DNA of 64,000 nt from Dipteris shenzhenensis (taxonomy: Eukaryota; Polypodiophyta; Polypodiopsida; Gleicheniales), in assembly GCA_047967505.1 (NCBI GenBank), contig CM106538.1; one strand, 5' to 3'. Positions 1 through 9,818 of the stretch are shown here, in pieces (within the stretch, counting starts at the first letter, position 1; every line of letters begins with the position of its first letter). The translations under genes were made by a program, and so were the position numbers. The notes beneath the pieces were generated by a model that did not search any database, had not been told where the DNA came from, and saw nothing but the letters and a program-made list of their open reading frames with translations.

Positions 1-401
1 CAGGTGGAGCATTAAACCTATTTATCATGTGAACAACAAACCGTAATCCAAAGAGGAAACACCGACAGAGGCTTAGCAAGAGTGTTTGGATAGAGTGGTG
101 TCCTGTGCCGCAAACTACTAAGGTACATGTGTAGGATGTGATTGGGCGCAGCTAGATCAACAGAAGAGAGAGGAGAAGACTCACAAGAGTGATCCCCAAG
201 GAACTACAAGGATTCACGTGCACATTCAAAATGAGGCTTCTTCCTCGGCACAACTACATTCTCTTATCAAGGACAACCCTCAGCAGGATGCTTCTAAGGA
301 GAGATGTGATGCCAAGGGGAGACATGGTGAGAACCCAGATGGTGAGAGGGACTCATTTCCAACTCCTAGGTGTGACAGTGAGCATGTTGATAGCTCAAAT
401 G
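1..401 (+). other. Decayed coding-like stretch, unknown
   Basis: One frame stays largely open from about position 2 to 401 with only three stops, and gives a polar protein rich in Ser, Gln, Lys and Glu. It ends exactly where the H1 LTR begins at 402. AAATG at 397-401 would be the left target duplication of H1. I do not recognise a family. It could be the linker of an older retrotransposon polyprotein into which H1 inserted. No other feature is visible here. Confidence 0.3.
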
Positions 402-545
402 TGTTAGAATATGAAGCCAAGTTGAGTCAGTTTGGTGTGTTCTAGTGTGAGTTCTAGCCTAGTGTGCTATATAAGAGCTGTACTTGTCTAATGTCAAATC
501 AATCAAGTATCAGGGTACAAGCTCCTTGGTCTACATATGAGTACT
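402..545 (+). repeat. H1 5' LTR, left piece
   Basis: It begins TGTTAGAATATGAAGCC and continues with the GTGTGTTCTAG, AGAGCTGTACTTGTCTA and TCAATCAAGTATCA blocks shared with the LTRs at 10,543-10,871, 13,598-14,093, 14,381-14,703 and 17,529-17,832. Compared with those copies it lacks about 100 bp in the middle. It stops at GTACT (541-545), the target duplication of A1. The rest of the LTR is at 9,819-10,168. Confidence 0.75.
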
Positions 546-670
546 TATTGGAATATGAAGCCAAAGTGAGTCAAAAATGAGTGTTCTAGGTGTCTAGGGG
601 GTGTTTTATAGTCTAGTGAATCCTAGACATGCCACGTGACATATTGGGAGTTACCCCGTATACACTATGG
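546..670 (+). repeat. A1 5' LTR, truncated by LINE1
   Basis: It matches the first 125 bp of the family A LTR, including AATATGAAGCCAAAGTGAG, the GGGTGTTTTATAG block and GCCACGTGACATATTGGGAG. It breaks in CTATGGCTTTC where the LINE1 poly-T begins. The other about 200 bp of the LTR and the primer site are not found on the far side of LINE1, so a deletion probably accompanied or followed the insertion. Confidence 0.7.
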
Positions 671-1035
671 CTTTCTTTTTTTTTTTCCCCAGAAATAGAC
701 TTCTATTAAGTTGGAGAAAAAACCCGTGAGAGTAAGCTCAAAGCGGAATACATCATGAAATCATGAGGATAAATAAAACCCCCTCAAAGTGAGTGGAAAA
801 CAACCAAGGCTGAGCATGAAAGTGCCACCCCAACCCTGTAGGAGTCTCAGAGAAGAAAGGACAATCCTTCCATTCCCTGAAGAAAAAAGCGCTCCTAGCT
901 GAGGCTGCACGGGAGTCTCCCTGCATACTCATCCATACGGCCATCAAAGTATGTACGGTGTCTATCCAGATTGTCTATCCAGATACTAGCCAAAGTGTGC
1001 GAGGGATGAATTTGAGTACCCTCCATAGCCTCTGT

Positions 1036-2420
1036 TCATTTGGCTCTCCAGATATGCCAGGATGCTATGCTTGCTAAAATCTCCCAAGAAGTATCCACAG
1101 AGGCATGTACATCTGTAAAAGGAAGGTGTGGTACCACATCCAACAAACAAGACTCAATCTGATGACGTCGAACCAAAATGGCCCGAGAGGAGTCAAGTCT
1201 CTCATAGAATACCTGAGGCCCTGTAAGAGAAAGCCAACCCCTTGAGCCCCATGTCATAAACAATGGGGAGTGGGCAAAGTGACTCAAAATCCTGGCTACA
1301 AATCATCCTCGCCTGTCTGCAATCTCATAAACAATGCTGAATAGTCTCCGAAGCAAAGAGGTAACGAGGGCAAGTAGGGTCGGCTCCGAACCTGGATCTC
1401 CAAAGGTTCACTGCAATCCCACCATGGATAGAGAGCCAAAAGAAGAGAGCGATCTTTCTATTCCTGTGGGATTTCCAGAGTCTCCTCAAGAAGCACCTCT
1501 GTAGATTCGCAGTGATATCAAATGTCTCCCAATGAGGAACTCTAGAAGGTCTCCAACCTCTACTACTGAGCTGAAATCTCCTGGCATTACTGACCATGTA
1601 ACGAAAGAAGGGGATGCTCTTCTCTCGATGCCCTGCGTCAATCCACTCCCACTCTCCAGGGTCCCACTGCAAATACCTAATGGGAACTCCCCCGTAGAGC
1701 CAAACTCTCCAAGACCCGGTGGAGAGTAGACGGGGGTCTGGGTCGAGGAACCACTCTGAATCTGATCCCTGCACCAAAAGACCTACAGCCCTGATAGGCT
1801 GAAAAGCAGACTCAAGCAAGATGTCCTCTGTGGATCTGAGCAATCTGCCACCATCCTGCACACTAAAAACTAAAGCATCCTCCTATGCATCTCGAAAGGC
1901 CAAAACCTGAAGCGGAACACTGCCTCTCGTAAAAGTACCTGCCCAAGTGGAGCAAGTGAGTGGCATATCATCTGTGTCTACCCAATCCTCTGGAAGAACT
2001 TCCACTGTTCCTGCCCTGGCATAAGTCCCCGCACCACCATCTTGCATAGTAAAGCTCTGCACTGTAAATTTGGATCAATAATATTGACACCCCCCTCTTG
2101 TGTAGGGAGGATGAGGGTCTCCCAAGCCACCTTGGCTACTAAGGTATCTACTGTGCCATCAAGCCCACTCCAAAGAAAATTTCTGATCGGTTTCCTGACC
2201 TGAGTGATGCAGTCCCTAGAATAGCACCAGCAAGAACAAACAAACCAGGCCATGGCCAAGAGGACCTGGTTGACCACCACAACTCTAGAGGCAAGATCCA
2301 GCTTGGTTGAGCTCCAAAAAAGGAGCTTTCTCCTGATGCTCTCGAACACGGGAGCAAACTGCTGCGTGGAAGAAATATCCAAGCCGACCTGGCAACCCAA
2401 ATACCTGGTAGGCACACCCC
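1036..2420 (-). pseudogene. LINE1 ORF2 C-terminal region with zf-RVT remnant
   Basis: Three overlapping frames on the minus strand make up the region downstream of the RT palm. The order is a conserved ASRVVVVNQVLLAMAWF segment, NFLWSGLDGT, then LYGGVPIRYLQWDPGEW and a zinc-finger remnant. The zinc finger reads CPRYLFASETIQHCLWDC, where the CPRC of the 7,099-8,153 copy has become CPRY, so one metal ligand is lost. zf-RVT domains at the C-terminus of plant LINE ORF2 are thought to bind RNA. At least three frame breaks are visible. Homologous protein recurs at 30,616-32,300. Confidence 0.7.
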
Positions 2421-2429
2421 TCTAAACCC

Positions 2430-3430
2430 AAGTGAATCCTATGTCAAGCCCCCAAACTGGAGTGTCCTCATCACTGATTCAAAAGCCATTGGATTTATGC
2501 CAATTTATTTGTGCCCCTGCTGCCAAGCAAAATAAATCCAATGCTGTCTTGAAAGAAGTGAGCATCTATGGAGTGGCATCCAAGTAAACTGCTGTGTCAT
2601 CTGCCAACTCACTGTCAAGTAACTCCTCTTCCCTTCTAATGGGAAGTCTCAGCCCAAAGATGTCAGCTTCAGATCTAACATAGATACTCATAGCTTCGGC
2701 CACGAACAAAAAAAGGAAAGGAGCAAGGGGGCATCCCTGACGGACTGATCTGGAAATTTGAAATCTCTCACTCCTTACCCCACCAATCAGTACCTGGCTG
2801 TGGGCTGATCTGTACAAAGAGAAAACACCTCTGATCCAAGCATCAGTAAAGCCAAAGCATAGAAGGGTGCCCTCCAAAAAACCCCAATCTACTATGTCAT
2901 AAGCTTTCTCAAAATCCAAAAGTAGAATGGCTAGATTCTGAGGCTTCCTAGAAAGAGAAAATGTTATAAAAAATGCTTCTGCCATGCACAAATCCTGTCT
3001 GAGTGTCATGAATAAGATCTGGGAGAAGGGGCTGCAATCGGAGGCTGATTGCCTTGGCCAGAATCTTGTAACAAGTCCCGAGAAGTGTGATAGGCCTCCA
3101 CTCGGACACTAGATTTCTGCAACCTCCTTTCGGGATAAGGTGGATGAGACCTTCTGTAAGCAACCCGGGCATCTCATTAGAGTCCCAAATGCCCTGCAGG
3201 GCTGAAGTAATGTAGTCTCCAATCATATCCCAGAATGCAATGAAAAAAGAGGGGGTAAGGCCATCCAAACCTGGGCACTTGCCTTTGTGAAGGGCTGAAA
3301 GTGCAGTCCTGAACTCTGTGTTGGTGAAAGGTGCATCAAGCAAAACATGCATATCCGGTTTCACCAACAAAGGGATGCTCTGCCAAATAACCTGTCTAGC
3401 ATCCTCTCTATCCCGTGTCTCAGGATCAGC
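2430..3430 (-). pseudogene. LINE1 reverse transcriptase domain
   Basis: Two overlapping minus-strand frames (3,370-2,948 and 3,009-2,566) cover most of a non-LTR RT. Visible motifs in order are GKCPGLDGLTPSFF, LIHLIPKGG, EWRPITLLGTCYKILAKA, QTGFVHGRSI, LLLDFEKAYDIVDW, SVRQGCPLAPFLF and the catalytic box, which reads LADDTAVYLD. The usual F before ADD is L, but both catalytic Asp are present. The frameshift near 2,950-3,000 separates the fingers from the palm. The enzyme would copy the LINE RNA into DNA at the nicked target. Confidence 0.85.
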
Positions 3431-3819
3431 AGTAAGAAGGGCGGCATAAAAATCTGAAGCTATGTGTAAGACATCATCAAGATCTGTCTGTAAAACCCCA
3501 TGTGAGTCAATAAGTTGGGATACACTCTCTCTACTATGTCTAGGAGTCGCTAATACCAGAAAGGGCAGTGGCTACATGTGATAGATATGGCTGCCCACCC
3601 TGGACATGAGAAACCCATATCTACAGGGCTGCCTCTGTAAGGTCCTCCTCTGTGTAAAAGGCATCTGGAATCCTGATGCTGGCAGACTGGCCTCTCAAGT
3701 GAGGCTCTGAGATAGCCAGCACAACAGGAAAGTGGTCTGAAGTGGAAACCCAAGGATCGACCTCTGTCTAGTGCCCAATCATCTACATAGAATCTGTCAA
3801 TGCATGCATGAATAGGCAT

Positions 3820-4430
3820 CTGCTGCCTCCTGTTCGACCAAGAGAACAGGAGGGACTATGGCTGAATAAGAAAGGCATCATCCCACCAAGTATCTCTATC
3901 ACAGAAGTGAAAAAGGAAGGCATCCCAAGTTGCTCTCTCCAAAGAGTGAAGTCCGCCTTCTCTACCCCCTTTTTTGTCTGATGGTAACTCGACCATGTTA
4001 AAGTCACCTCCAATCACCCATGAATCCACAATGGGGGCCCAGGAGAGCAAATTCTTCCACATAAGGACACGTTCCCCTCTAATGTTGGAGGCATATAGGT
4101 TAAGGAAACCAACCTTATGCCCTCCAATCAAAAGAATAATCCACTGAGCTCTAGAGGGAATAATGACTCCGTGTCCAACAACTAAGGGGAGAACCGACTG
4201 CGAAACTGAAATAGAAGTGCCCCCCCTGGTGCCCAAGGCAGGCGACCAAAAAGTATGGCCAGAAAGCAACTTGCCTGACTTGGCATAATCTCTAGAATCC
4301 AGTTTGTGCTCTTGAATAAATAAGATATCAATGGAACCCCCAATAACACCTGGATGAAGCTGATCCCCGCCGATCAGCTGTCTACGACGGCGATGTGGGA
4401 TGCCACCTAGGCCCTATATGTTCCAACTAA
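3820..4430 (-). pseudogene. LINE1 endonuclease (exo/endo/phosphatase fold)
   Basis: The best frame (4,269-3,856) shows a GGTSISVS segment, LNLYASNIRGERV, and VIGGDFNMVE, which contains the GDFN motif of AP-type LINE endonucleases. It is followed by a helix-rich stretch ending WWDDAFLIQP. The N-terminal part before 4,269 is broken by stops, and the RLDRxY and SDH motifs expected downstream are in another frame near 3,790-3,700. The enzyme nicks the chromosomal target to start reverse transcription. Confidence 0.7.
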
Positions 4431-4436
4431 TAATCC

Positions 4437-4742
4437 TCATCGACGGGAGGATGTAGAGTGGAACACCTTACCCGACCTAGTGGCGGAAACAAACCCCTCA
4501 ACAGGGGAAGACCTCCTGCTCGAGGAGGGAGGAATGGAACCAAGTGGCGGAAAATCAATAGGGGAAAGAACCCTGCCACCTGAAGAAGAAGCCCTGTCAA
4601 CAGGAAACCCAATCACTGGCTCCCCAAAAGTAGCGGGCATAAACTCCTCCTCTGAAAAATCTGAACCATCTGCCAGGGCTGAAAACGAGTTCCTGTGAAG
4701 CAAGCCAGACACCGGAGTGCAAAGGAGAGGGAAGAGGATCAA
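4437..4742 (-). pseudogene. LINE1 linker between ORF1 knuckle region and endonuclease
   Basis: An open frame of 101 residues lies between the CCHC ORF1 part and the endonuclease. It is rich in Ser, Pro and Gly, with no catalytic motif. Its place suggests the C-terminal tail of ORF1 or the start of ORF2. No function can be read from it. Confidence 0.4.
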
Positions 4743-4806
4743 TAGTGTAAACCATCCCCTTCCCCCTATCCAAGGGAGGAAGTGAGGACTGCTCTCTATC
4801 CTGTGT

Positions 4807-5499
4807 CTACCCAGCCGCGGAGACCTCTACTGCCTCAAGAAGAGCGCCTGGCACCGCTGGATCTAGGGAAGAAGCTGCAACCGGGGAGGAGGTCGAAGCT
4901 TCAGTGTCTCGGACTGTGCGAGGTGAGATTAGAGGGACAGCTCGAGGTGAAGCAGAGTCCACTAATGTACCCTCGTGAACTGAAGGAGGGATCTGCACAC
5001 GTTTGAGAACCCACTGGAGAGCGTCGCGTGCCCCTAAGGTAGGTGGGGGTCGAGGAGCAGGTGATAGACCTGTACCACCCCCCTGTCGAGGCCGAGGAGC
5101 AGGTGCTGGACCTGTACCACCACCATCTTGAGGAGGACCGCCATGCGAAGGTCGAGGAGCAGGTGCTGGACCTATACCACCCCTCTGTCGAGGCCGAGGA
5201 GCAAGTGCTGGACCTGTATCACCCCCCTGTCCCCCTTGTTGAGGCCATGGGGTGGTAGCTGTACTAGAGGGCTTCTTGGGCCTTTTCTTCTTCCTGGGGC
5301 AATCCCTGGCAAAGTGTCCAATGGTCCTACATATCTTGCACTGGTCCTGTCTGCCTGAAATCTCTACTCTCTGGCGAAAAAAGGAACCATCCAGGCGCTG
5401 GATCATAACATGATTCATCTTGAGGTTAGGATCCTTACAGAGGACCCTAACTCTAGGTACCCCATCAGCCTTGGTTGCCTCTGCTGCAGTCAATGGCAA
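4807..5499 (-). pseudogene. LINE1 ORF1, CCHC and Gly/Pro/Arg repeat part
   Basis: This 230-residue frame has a zinc knuckle CKICRTIGHFARDC near residue 55, fitting C-x2-C-x4-H-x4-C, followed by a basic patch (RKKKRPKK). After that come four to five imperfect units of about 14 residues around GGTGPAPAPRPRQ (DNA about 5,045-5,240). Plant LINE ORF1 proteins with DUF4283 plus a CCHC knuckle bind the element RNA. The first half is in another frame (5,590-5,985), so the gene is broken once between them. Confidence 0.7.
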
Positions 5500-5589
5500 C
5501 CCAGGGAGGGGTGGGATCTCAGCAACTGCGCCAAAATGCTCCCCAATAACAGAAAGAAGTCGATGGTAAACCTGGGGAAGCTTCCTTGT

Positions 5590-5985
5590 CTACCTCCACT
5601 GGGTCGAAACCAATATGAAAGGCTTCAAAGAAGATCTTCCTGTTCCCAGGTGTAAAAACTCAGCTTTGAGCACAGTGCTCGCAGCCTCTGGAGTGTCAAA
5701 AACAACCTGGAAAAAACCTCGTCCCAGAAGACGAATACCTAACAATCGTGGAGTGAGGTCTTGGGGGAGAGCCGCAAGCATCCAGTCTCTGGCTTGGGAT
5801 CTGGAGGGGTGAGACCCGAAGATGCGTGCTAGCAACGTGGTAGAGCATTCAATCTCTACATCCTTCTTGAGCTGCTGCAACTCGTCTTTAGAAAAGGTAA
5901 TAGTTTTCGTGGCCGGTGGAGGTGGAGTAGGATTGGCTGACGGAGTATCCATCGCCAATCGAGGTGAGGAGGCCGACTCTAACAA
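5590..5985 (-). pseudogene. LINE1 ORF1, N-terminal DUF4283-like part
   Basis: This 131-residue frame has an N-terminal Pro/Thr-rich tail, then an alpha/beta stretch with KKDVEIECSTTLLARIF, RLLGRGFFQVVFDTPEAAS and FILVSTQWR. The pattern fits the DUF4283 RNA-binding fold at the start of plant LINE ORF1. The first ATG at 5,985 is the natural start, and the pyrimidine-rich leader lies just upstream. The same domain type is seen in the LINE2 ORF1 at 55,964. Confidence 0.6.
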
Positions 5986-6015
5986 TTTGGAGGCTCCTTC
6001 TACTCCAAAAAATGC

Positions 6016-6740
6016 TAGGGGAGAAAGGGGGGTAGAAAAAAAGGAAAGGAGGTGAGAAGGGAGCGGGGGAAGGGGCGAGGAGGGGAGGGGTAAAAGGGAG
6101 AGGCTGAGAGGCTGAAGGGGAGGGGGCAGGCTGAGAGGGAGGGAGGGGGCAGGCTAGGGAGAAGAGAGGGAGAGGAAGGAGAGGCAGGAAGGGGGCGGGC
6201 TGAGGGGCAGGGAGGGGGCGGGCTGAGAGGAGAGGGAGAGGAGGGAGAGGAGAAGGAGGAAGGGGGCTGCGGCAGGCTGAGAGGGAGAGGAGAGGGAGAG
6301 GAAGGAGAGGGGGGGGTAGGGAGGGGCAGGGAGGGGGCGGTGCAGGCTGAGAGGGAGAGGAGAGAGAGAGGAAGGGGCGGGTTGAGAGGCAGGGAGGGGG
6401 CGGAGGAGCAGGCAGGGAGGGGGCGGAGGAGCAGGCTGAGAGGGGGAGGAGAGGGAGCGGGGGCTGAAGGGAAGGGGGAGGAGAGGGAGAGGAGGGGGCG
6501 GGCTGAGAGGCAGGGAGGGGGTGGAGAGACAGGGAGGGGGCGGAGGAGCAGGCAGGGAGGGGGCGGAGGAGCAGGCTGAGAGGGGGAGGAGAGGGAGCGG
6601 GCTGGAAGGGGGTGGGCTGAAGGGAAGGAGGAGAAGGGAGGGAGGGGCTGAGGGAGAGGGAGGGGCTGAGGGCAAGGGAGAGAGGGAGGGACGGGCTGAG
6701 GGAGAGGGTGCAGCAAGGGAACGGGGAGGAGTAGCAGCTC
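6016..6740. repeat. 700-bp homopurine/homopyrimidine tract, LINE1 5' leader
   Basis: The + strand is almost all G and A, with many runs of four or more G and repeated GGGAGGGGGCGG units. A block around 6,382-6,470 recurs at about 6,528-6,605, so there is an internal period near 146 bp. The long open frames on both strands (245 and 255 residues of Pro, Ser and Leu) follow from the base composition and are not genes. It sits directly upstream of LINE1 ORF1 and is probably its 5' UTR or promoter region. Confidence 0.65.
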
Positions 6741-6744
6741 TGTG

Positions 6745-7071
6745 ATACTCAAGTGATTGATTGCAACTTGCGAATTTTGTTCTGGAGCTCAATGATTTGA
6801 CAACCCAAGCATGATGTAGCCAGCTCAACGTGGAGCTGTACATCCTCTTCATCGTTGACCTCTGCTCTAGCCTGCCATTTTCTCCTTCTGCCCGATATTC
6901 TCTTGGAGCTGTTGCCCGCAAGTTGGTGCCCGTATTTTGCCCATCATTCTCTTGGAGCTGCTGTCCTACTTCTGTCTACCATGAAGAAGTTCCAGACTTG
7001 CTCCAGCTCATGAAGAACTTATCAACGCGATCTTTTCATAGTTATACTTGCATTTCTACTGTTTTCCAGCC
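6745..7071 (+). other. A1 leader upstream of gag
   Basis: The leader matches the reverse complement of the element D leader at about 39,730-39,880, including GAATTTTGTTCTGGAGCTC and ATTTGACA-CCCAAGCATGATG. This shows A1 and D are one family. It contains two copies of TATTCTCTTGGAGCTG/CATTCTCTTGGAGCTG (about 6,895 and 6,943). No coding sequence is seen. Confidence 0.6.
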
Positions 7072-8977
7072 ATGGAGTCTTCCAAATCAACTACCATTAG
7101 GTCTTGGAGGCTAAGCTCTACGGGGGAGTTTCCATTAGGTATTTGCAGTGGGACCCTGGAGAGTGGGAGTGGATTGACACAGGGCATCGAGAGAAGAGCA
7201 TCCCCTTCTTTCGTTACACGGTCAGTAATGCCAGGAGATTTCAGCTTAGTAGTAGAGGTTGGAGACCTTCCAGAGTTCCGTATTGGGAGACATTTGATAT
7301 CACTGTGGATCTGCAGAGGTGCTTCTGGAGGAGACTCTAGAAATCCAACAGGAATAGAAAGATCACTCTATTCTTTTGGCTTTCTATCCATGGTGGGATT
7401 GCAGTGAACCTTTGGAGATCTAGGTTCGGAGCCGACCCTACTTGCCCTCGTTGCCTCTCTGCTTCGGAGACTTTGCTTCGGAGACTACTCAGCATTGTTT
7501 ATGGGATTGTAGACAGGCGAGGATGATTTGGATGGGGGTAGCCAGGATTTTCAGTCACTTTGCCCACTCCCCATTCTTTATGACATGGGGCTCTGTGGCT
7601 TGGCTTTCTCTTATAGGGCCTCAGCTATATTATGAGAGACTTGACTCCTCTCGGGCCATTTTGGTTTGATGTCATCAGATTGAGTCCTGTTCGTTGGATG
7701 TGGTACCACACCTTCCTTTTACAGATGTACATGCCTCTATGGATACTTCTTGGGAGATTTTAGCGAGCATAGCATCCTAGCATATCTGGAGAGCCAGATG
7801 CACAGAGGCTATGGAGGGTACTCTGGTTCATCCCTCGCACACTTTGGCTAGTATCTGGACAGACATCTGGACAGACACTGTACATACTTTGATGGCCGTT
7901 TGGATGAGTATGCAGGGAGACTCCCGTGCAGCCTCAGCTAGGAGGGCTTCTTTCTTCAGGGAATGGAAGGATTCTCCTTTTCTTCTCTGAGACTCCCACA
8001 GGGTTGAGGTGGCACTTTCAGCCTCAGCCTTGGTTCTTTTCCACCTCACTTTGAGGGGGTTTTATTTTTCCTCATGATTTCATGATGTTGTATTTCCGCT
8101 CAGAGCTTGCTCTAGCGAGTTTCTTTCTTACTTAATAGAAGTATTTTTTTTGCAAATCAACTACCATTTCGTTTGAGAAGTTTAATGGTAAGAATTTCCC
8201 TACATGGCAAACAAAGATGCATCTTGTACTTATGAAAGATGGAGTGTGGAATGTTGTGCGTGGCAAGGAGAAAAAGCCACAATTAGATGAAAAGAAAATT
8301 ACACAGTGGGAGAATCTGAATGACAAAGCTCTTTCTCTCATTGGTTTGGGGTTGGGTGATGACGTTATTCATCATTTTGATTTTGATTCCACTGCTCACG
8401 ACTTATGGGATAAGTTTGAAGAATTGCTCGGCAACAAAATCATCAATTCAAAGGTATTCCTCGAACAGGAATTCTTCAAGCTGCAAATGAAGCATGAAGA
8501 CTCTCTTCTTGCTCACTTGAATCATATGGAATCCCTTGTCACTCATTTTGCTAGCCTGGCGGCCCCTGTAGAGGAAAAGATGATCAAGTTGTTGTGTTCC
8601 TCTCGAGCATTGAGGAAAATTCTAAGTACTGGGAGATCATACCCGGATTGCGTGTGACACAAATGGGTTATCATGATATGGTTGCTATGCTTATTGATCA
8701 TGACAGACGGTATGCAGAAACTCCATACTCCACTGTACTGTACTCCAAGGGTAAAGGCAAAGGCAAATTTAAGCCTTTCAAATGCAATCACTATGGGAAG
8801 CTTGGTCACACCGAGAATCGCTGCTTCCAAAAGCTTACCAAGCAACAACACAAGGATCATGTCAGCTTAGTTGGGGCTGCAACAAGTGAAGACGAAGAAG
8901 AAGATGATGCTTCGACACCGACTCATGCTCTTACTGCCGACATCAGAGATCTCTCTCTCTATTCAGAGGTCTATTAA
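7072..8977 (+). pseudogene. A1 gag, split by a LINE1 insert
   Basis: The ATG at 7,072 starts MESSKSTTI, which ends at 7,098. The frame resumes at 8,169 beyond the insert. The Copia-type gag then shows KNFPTWQTKMHLVLMKDGVW, HHFDFDSTAHDLWDKFEELL and SLLAHLNHMESLV. A frameshift near 8,575 moves it to a second frame that ends at 8,977. The knuckle reads CNHYGKLGHTENRC, so the second Cys is Tyr and zinc binding is probably lost. An acidic tail (EDEEEDD) ends the protein. Gag would form the particle that packages the RNA. The element C gag (48,760-49,602) is its closest relative here. Confidence 0.8.
7099..8153 (+). mobile_element. LINE1 3' fragment inserted in A1 gag
   Basis: This is a 1,055-bp 5'-truncated LINE1 ending in TTAATAGAAGT and a degenerate tail. 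AAATCAACTACCATT flanks it on both sides (7,084-7,098 and 8,154-8,168), a 15-bp target duplication. It encodes the same region as 1,036-1,800 on the minus strand (LYGGVSIRYLQWDPGEW, then CPRCLSASET), in broken frames. Removing it rejoins the gag frame exactly. Confidence 0.9.
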
Positions 8978-9486
8978 TGATCGGGACTTTTGTTTTTGAT
9001 CTATTATTCCTACATCTTGATGTATTTTGGGGTCCTCTACCTTGAGTAGTCGCCCTAAAATGATATGTATTGAGTGTTTGGTTTTCATTGAGTCTGAAGG
9101 TCCTCTGCCTTGGATAGTCCTCCTAAAAAGATGTATTGGTATTCCTATTTTGGTGTGTGGCTTCTTAACATATCCTGTTATGAAACCAAGGGGGGATGTA
9201 CTGTGGGAGCCATATGTATTGGCTTTGATAGGTCTCGTTATCAGGCCTGTCTGAGTTCCAAGATGTTGGTGTATTCCTAGACCTATGAGTTGGTCATGTA
9301 GCCATGCTATAACGTGAGCCTCTGAGCATGTTGAGTCTCAAGCCATGAGAGTGCTTGGATCAACCTCTGAACACGCTCAGACTTTAGCCTTTGAGTTACA
9401 TAGGGTGCACAGTTTGATGACTGTCATTGTCATGTTCTGTTCTTGGTTCCATTCTAGTAGTCTCTCACCTTGCCTTCATGGGGGGG
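8978..9486 (+). other. A1 post-gag region with small open frame
   Basis: It contains two imperfect copies of a GGTCCTCTGCCTTGGATAGTC-like motif followed by CCTAAAA (about 9,030 and 9,100). An ATG at about 9,060 opens a frame of roughly 60 residues with a hydrophobic core (LLKRCIGIPILVCGFL). The same frame is open in elements C and D. It ends with a G-rich polypurine tract before the 3' LTR. The region takes the place of pol in autonomous Copia elements. Confidence 0.55.
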
Positions 9487-9813
9487 CATTGGAATATGAA
9501 GCCAAAGTGATTCAAAAATGAGTGTTCTAGGTGTCTAGGGGGTGTTTTATAGTCTAGTGAGTCCTAACATGCCACGTGTCATATTAGGAGTTATCCCATA
9601 TATGCTATGGCTTTCTAGAGTCTAGTGTCACACTTTATAGTGTTGTACTTGTCTTGAGTCTTTTCACATTAGTCAACATCAAGCTCTTTGGTATCATGTG
9701 AGTACTTGTCCATTGCTTTCATTTTCTTTCCATTTCATTTCCATTATGCTTGTTATCTTTCCTTTTGATTCCTAGTGTTAGCTTGCTTCTCTCCCTACCA
9801 CTATGATCTTTCA
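9487..9813 (+). repeat. A1 3' LTR (family A)
   Basis: It is 327 bp long, the same length as the solo LTR at 44,937-45,263 and close to the C LTRs (328-329 bp). It ends CTATGATCTTTCA and is followed by the GTACT target duplication (9,814-9,818). Confidence 0.8.
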
Positions 9814-9818
9814 GTACT

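Larger units (their letters stand above)
671..6740 (-). mobile_element. LINE1 copy, nearly full length, minus strand
   Basis: On the minus strand this copy has, in order, a pyrimidine-rich 5' region, an ORF1 with a CCHC knuckle, an apurinic-type endonuclease, reverse transcriptase and a zf-RVT-like tail. It ends in poly-A, seen as poly-T at 671-685. The 3' end (ACTTAATAGAAGTCT before the tail, read on the element strand) is shared with copies at 8,100-8,153, 16,670-16,724, 27,521, 30,380 and 42,697. All reading frames carry stops or shifts, so it is inactive. Its 5' limit is uncertain because no matching target duplication was found beside 6,740. Confidence 0.75.
541..9818 (+). mobile_element. 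A1: gag-only LTR element carrying two LINE1 inserts
   Basis: This element is bounded by GTACT at 541-545 and 9,814-9,818. Its body is 546-9,813. A truncated 5' LTR (546-670) is followed by a LINE1 insert, a leader (6,745-7,071), a gag gene split by another LINE1 piece, about 510 bp of post-gag sequence and a 327-bp 3' LTR (9,487-9,813). A G-run before the 3' LTR (about 9,480-9,486) is the polypurine tract. No protease, integrase, RT or RNase H is present. This matches the layout known for terminal-repeat gag elements, which depend on a helper for pol. Both LTRs have lost the first TG (TA at 546, CA at 9,487). Confidence 0.78.

Noticed and set aside
189-445. Two short overlapping frames as genes
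   Set aside because: They run into an LTR and one crosses its boundary. Only a decayed coding-like stretch can be claimed.
6015-6921. Minus-strand open frames of 245 and 255 residues rich in Pro, Ser and Leu
   Set aside because: They follow from a homopyrimidine tract that lacks T-A-A/T-A-G/T-G-A words. There is no domain and the composition is extreme, so they are not genes.
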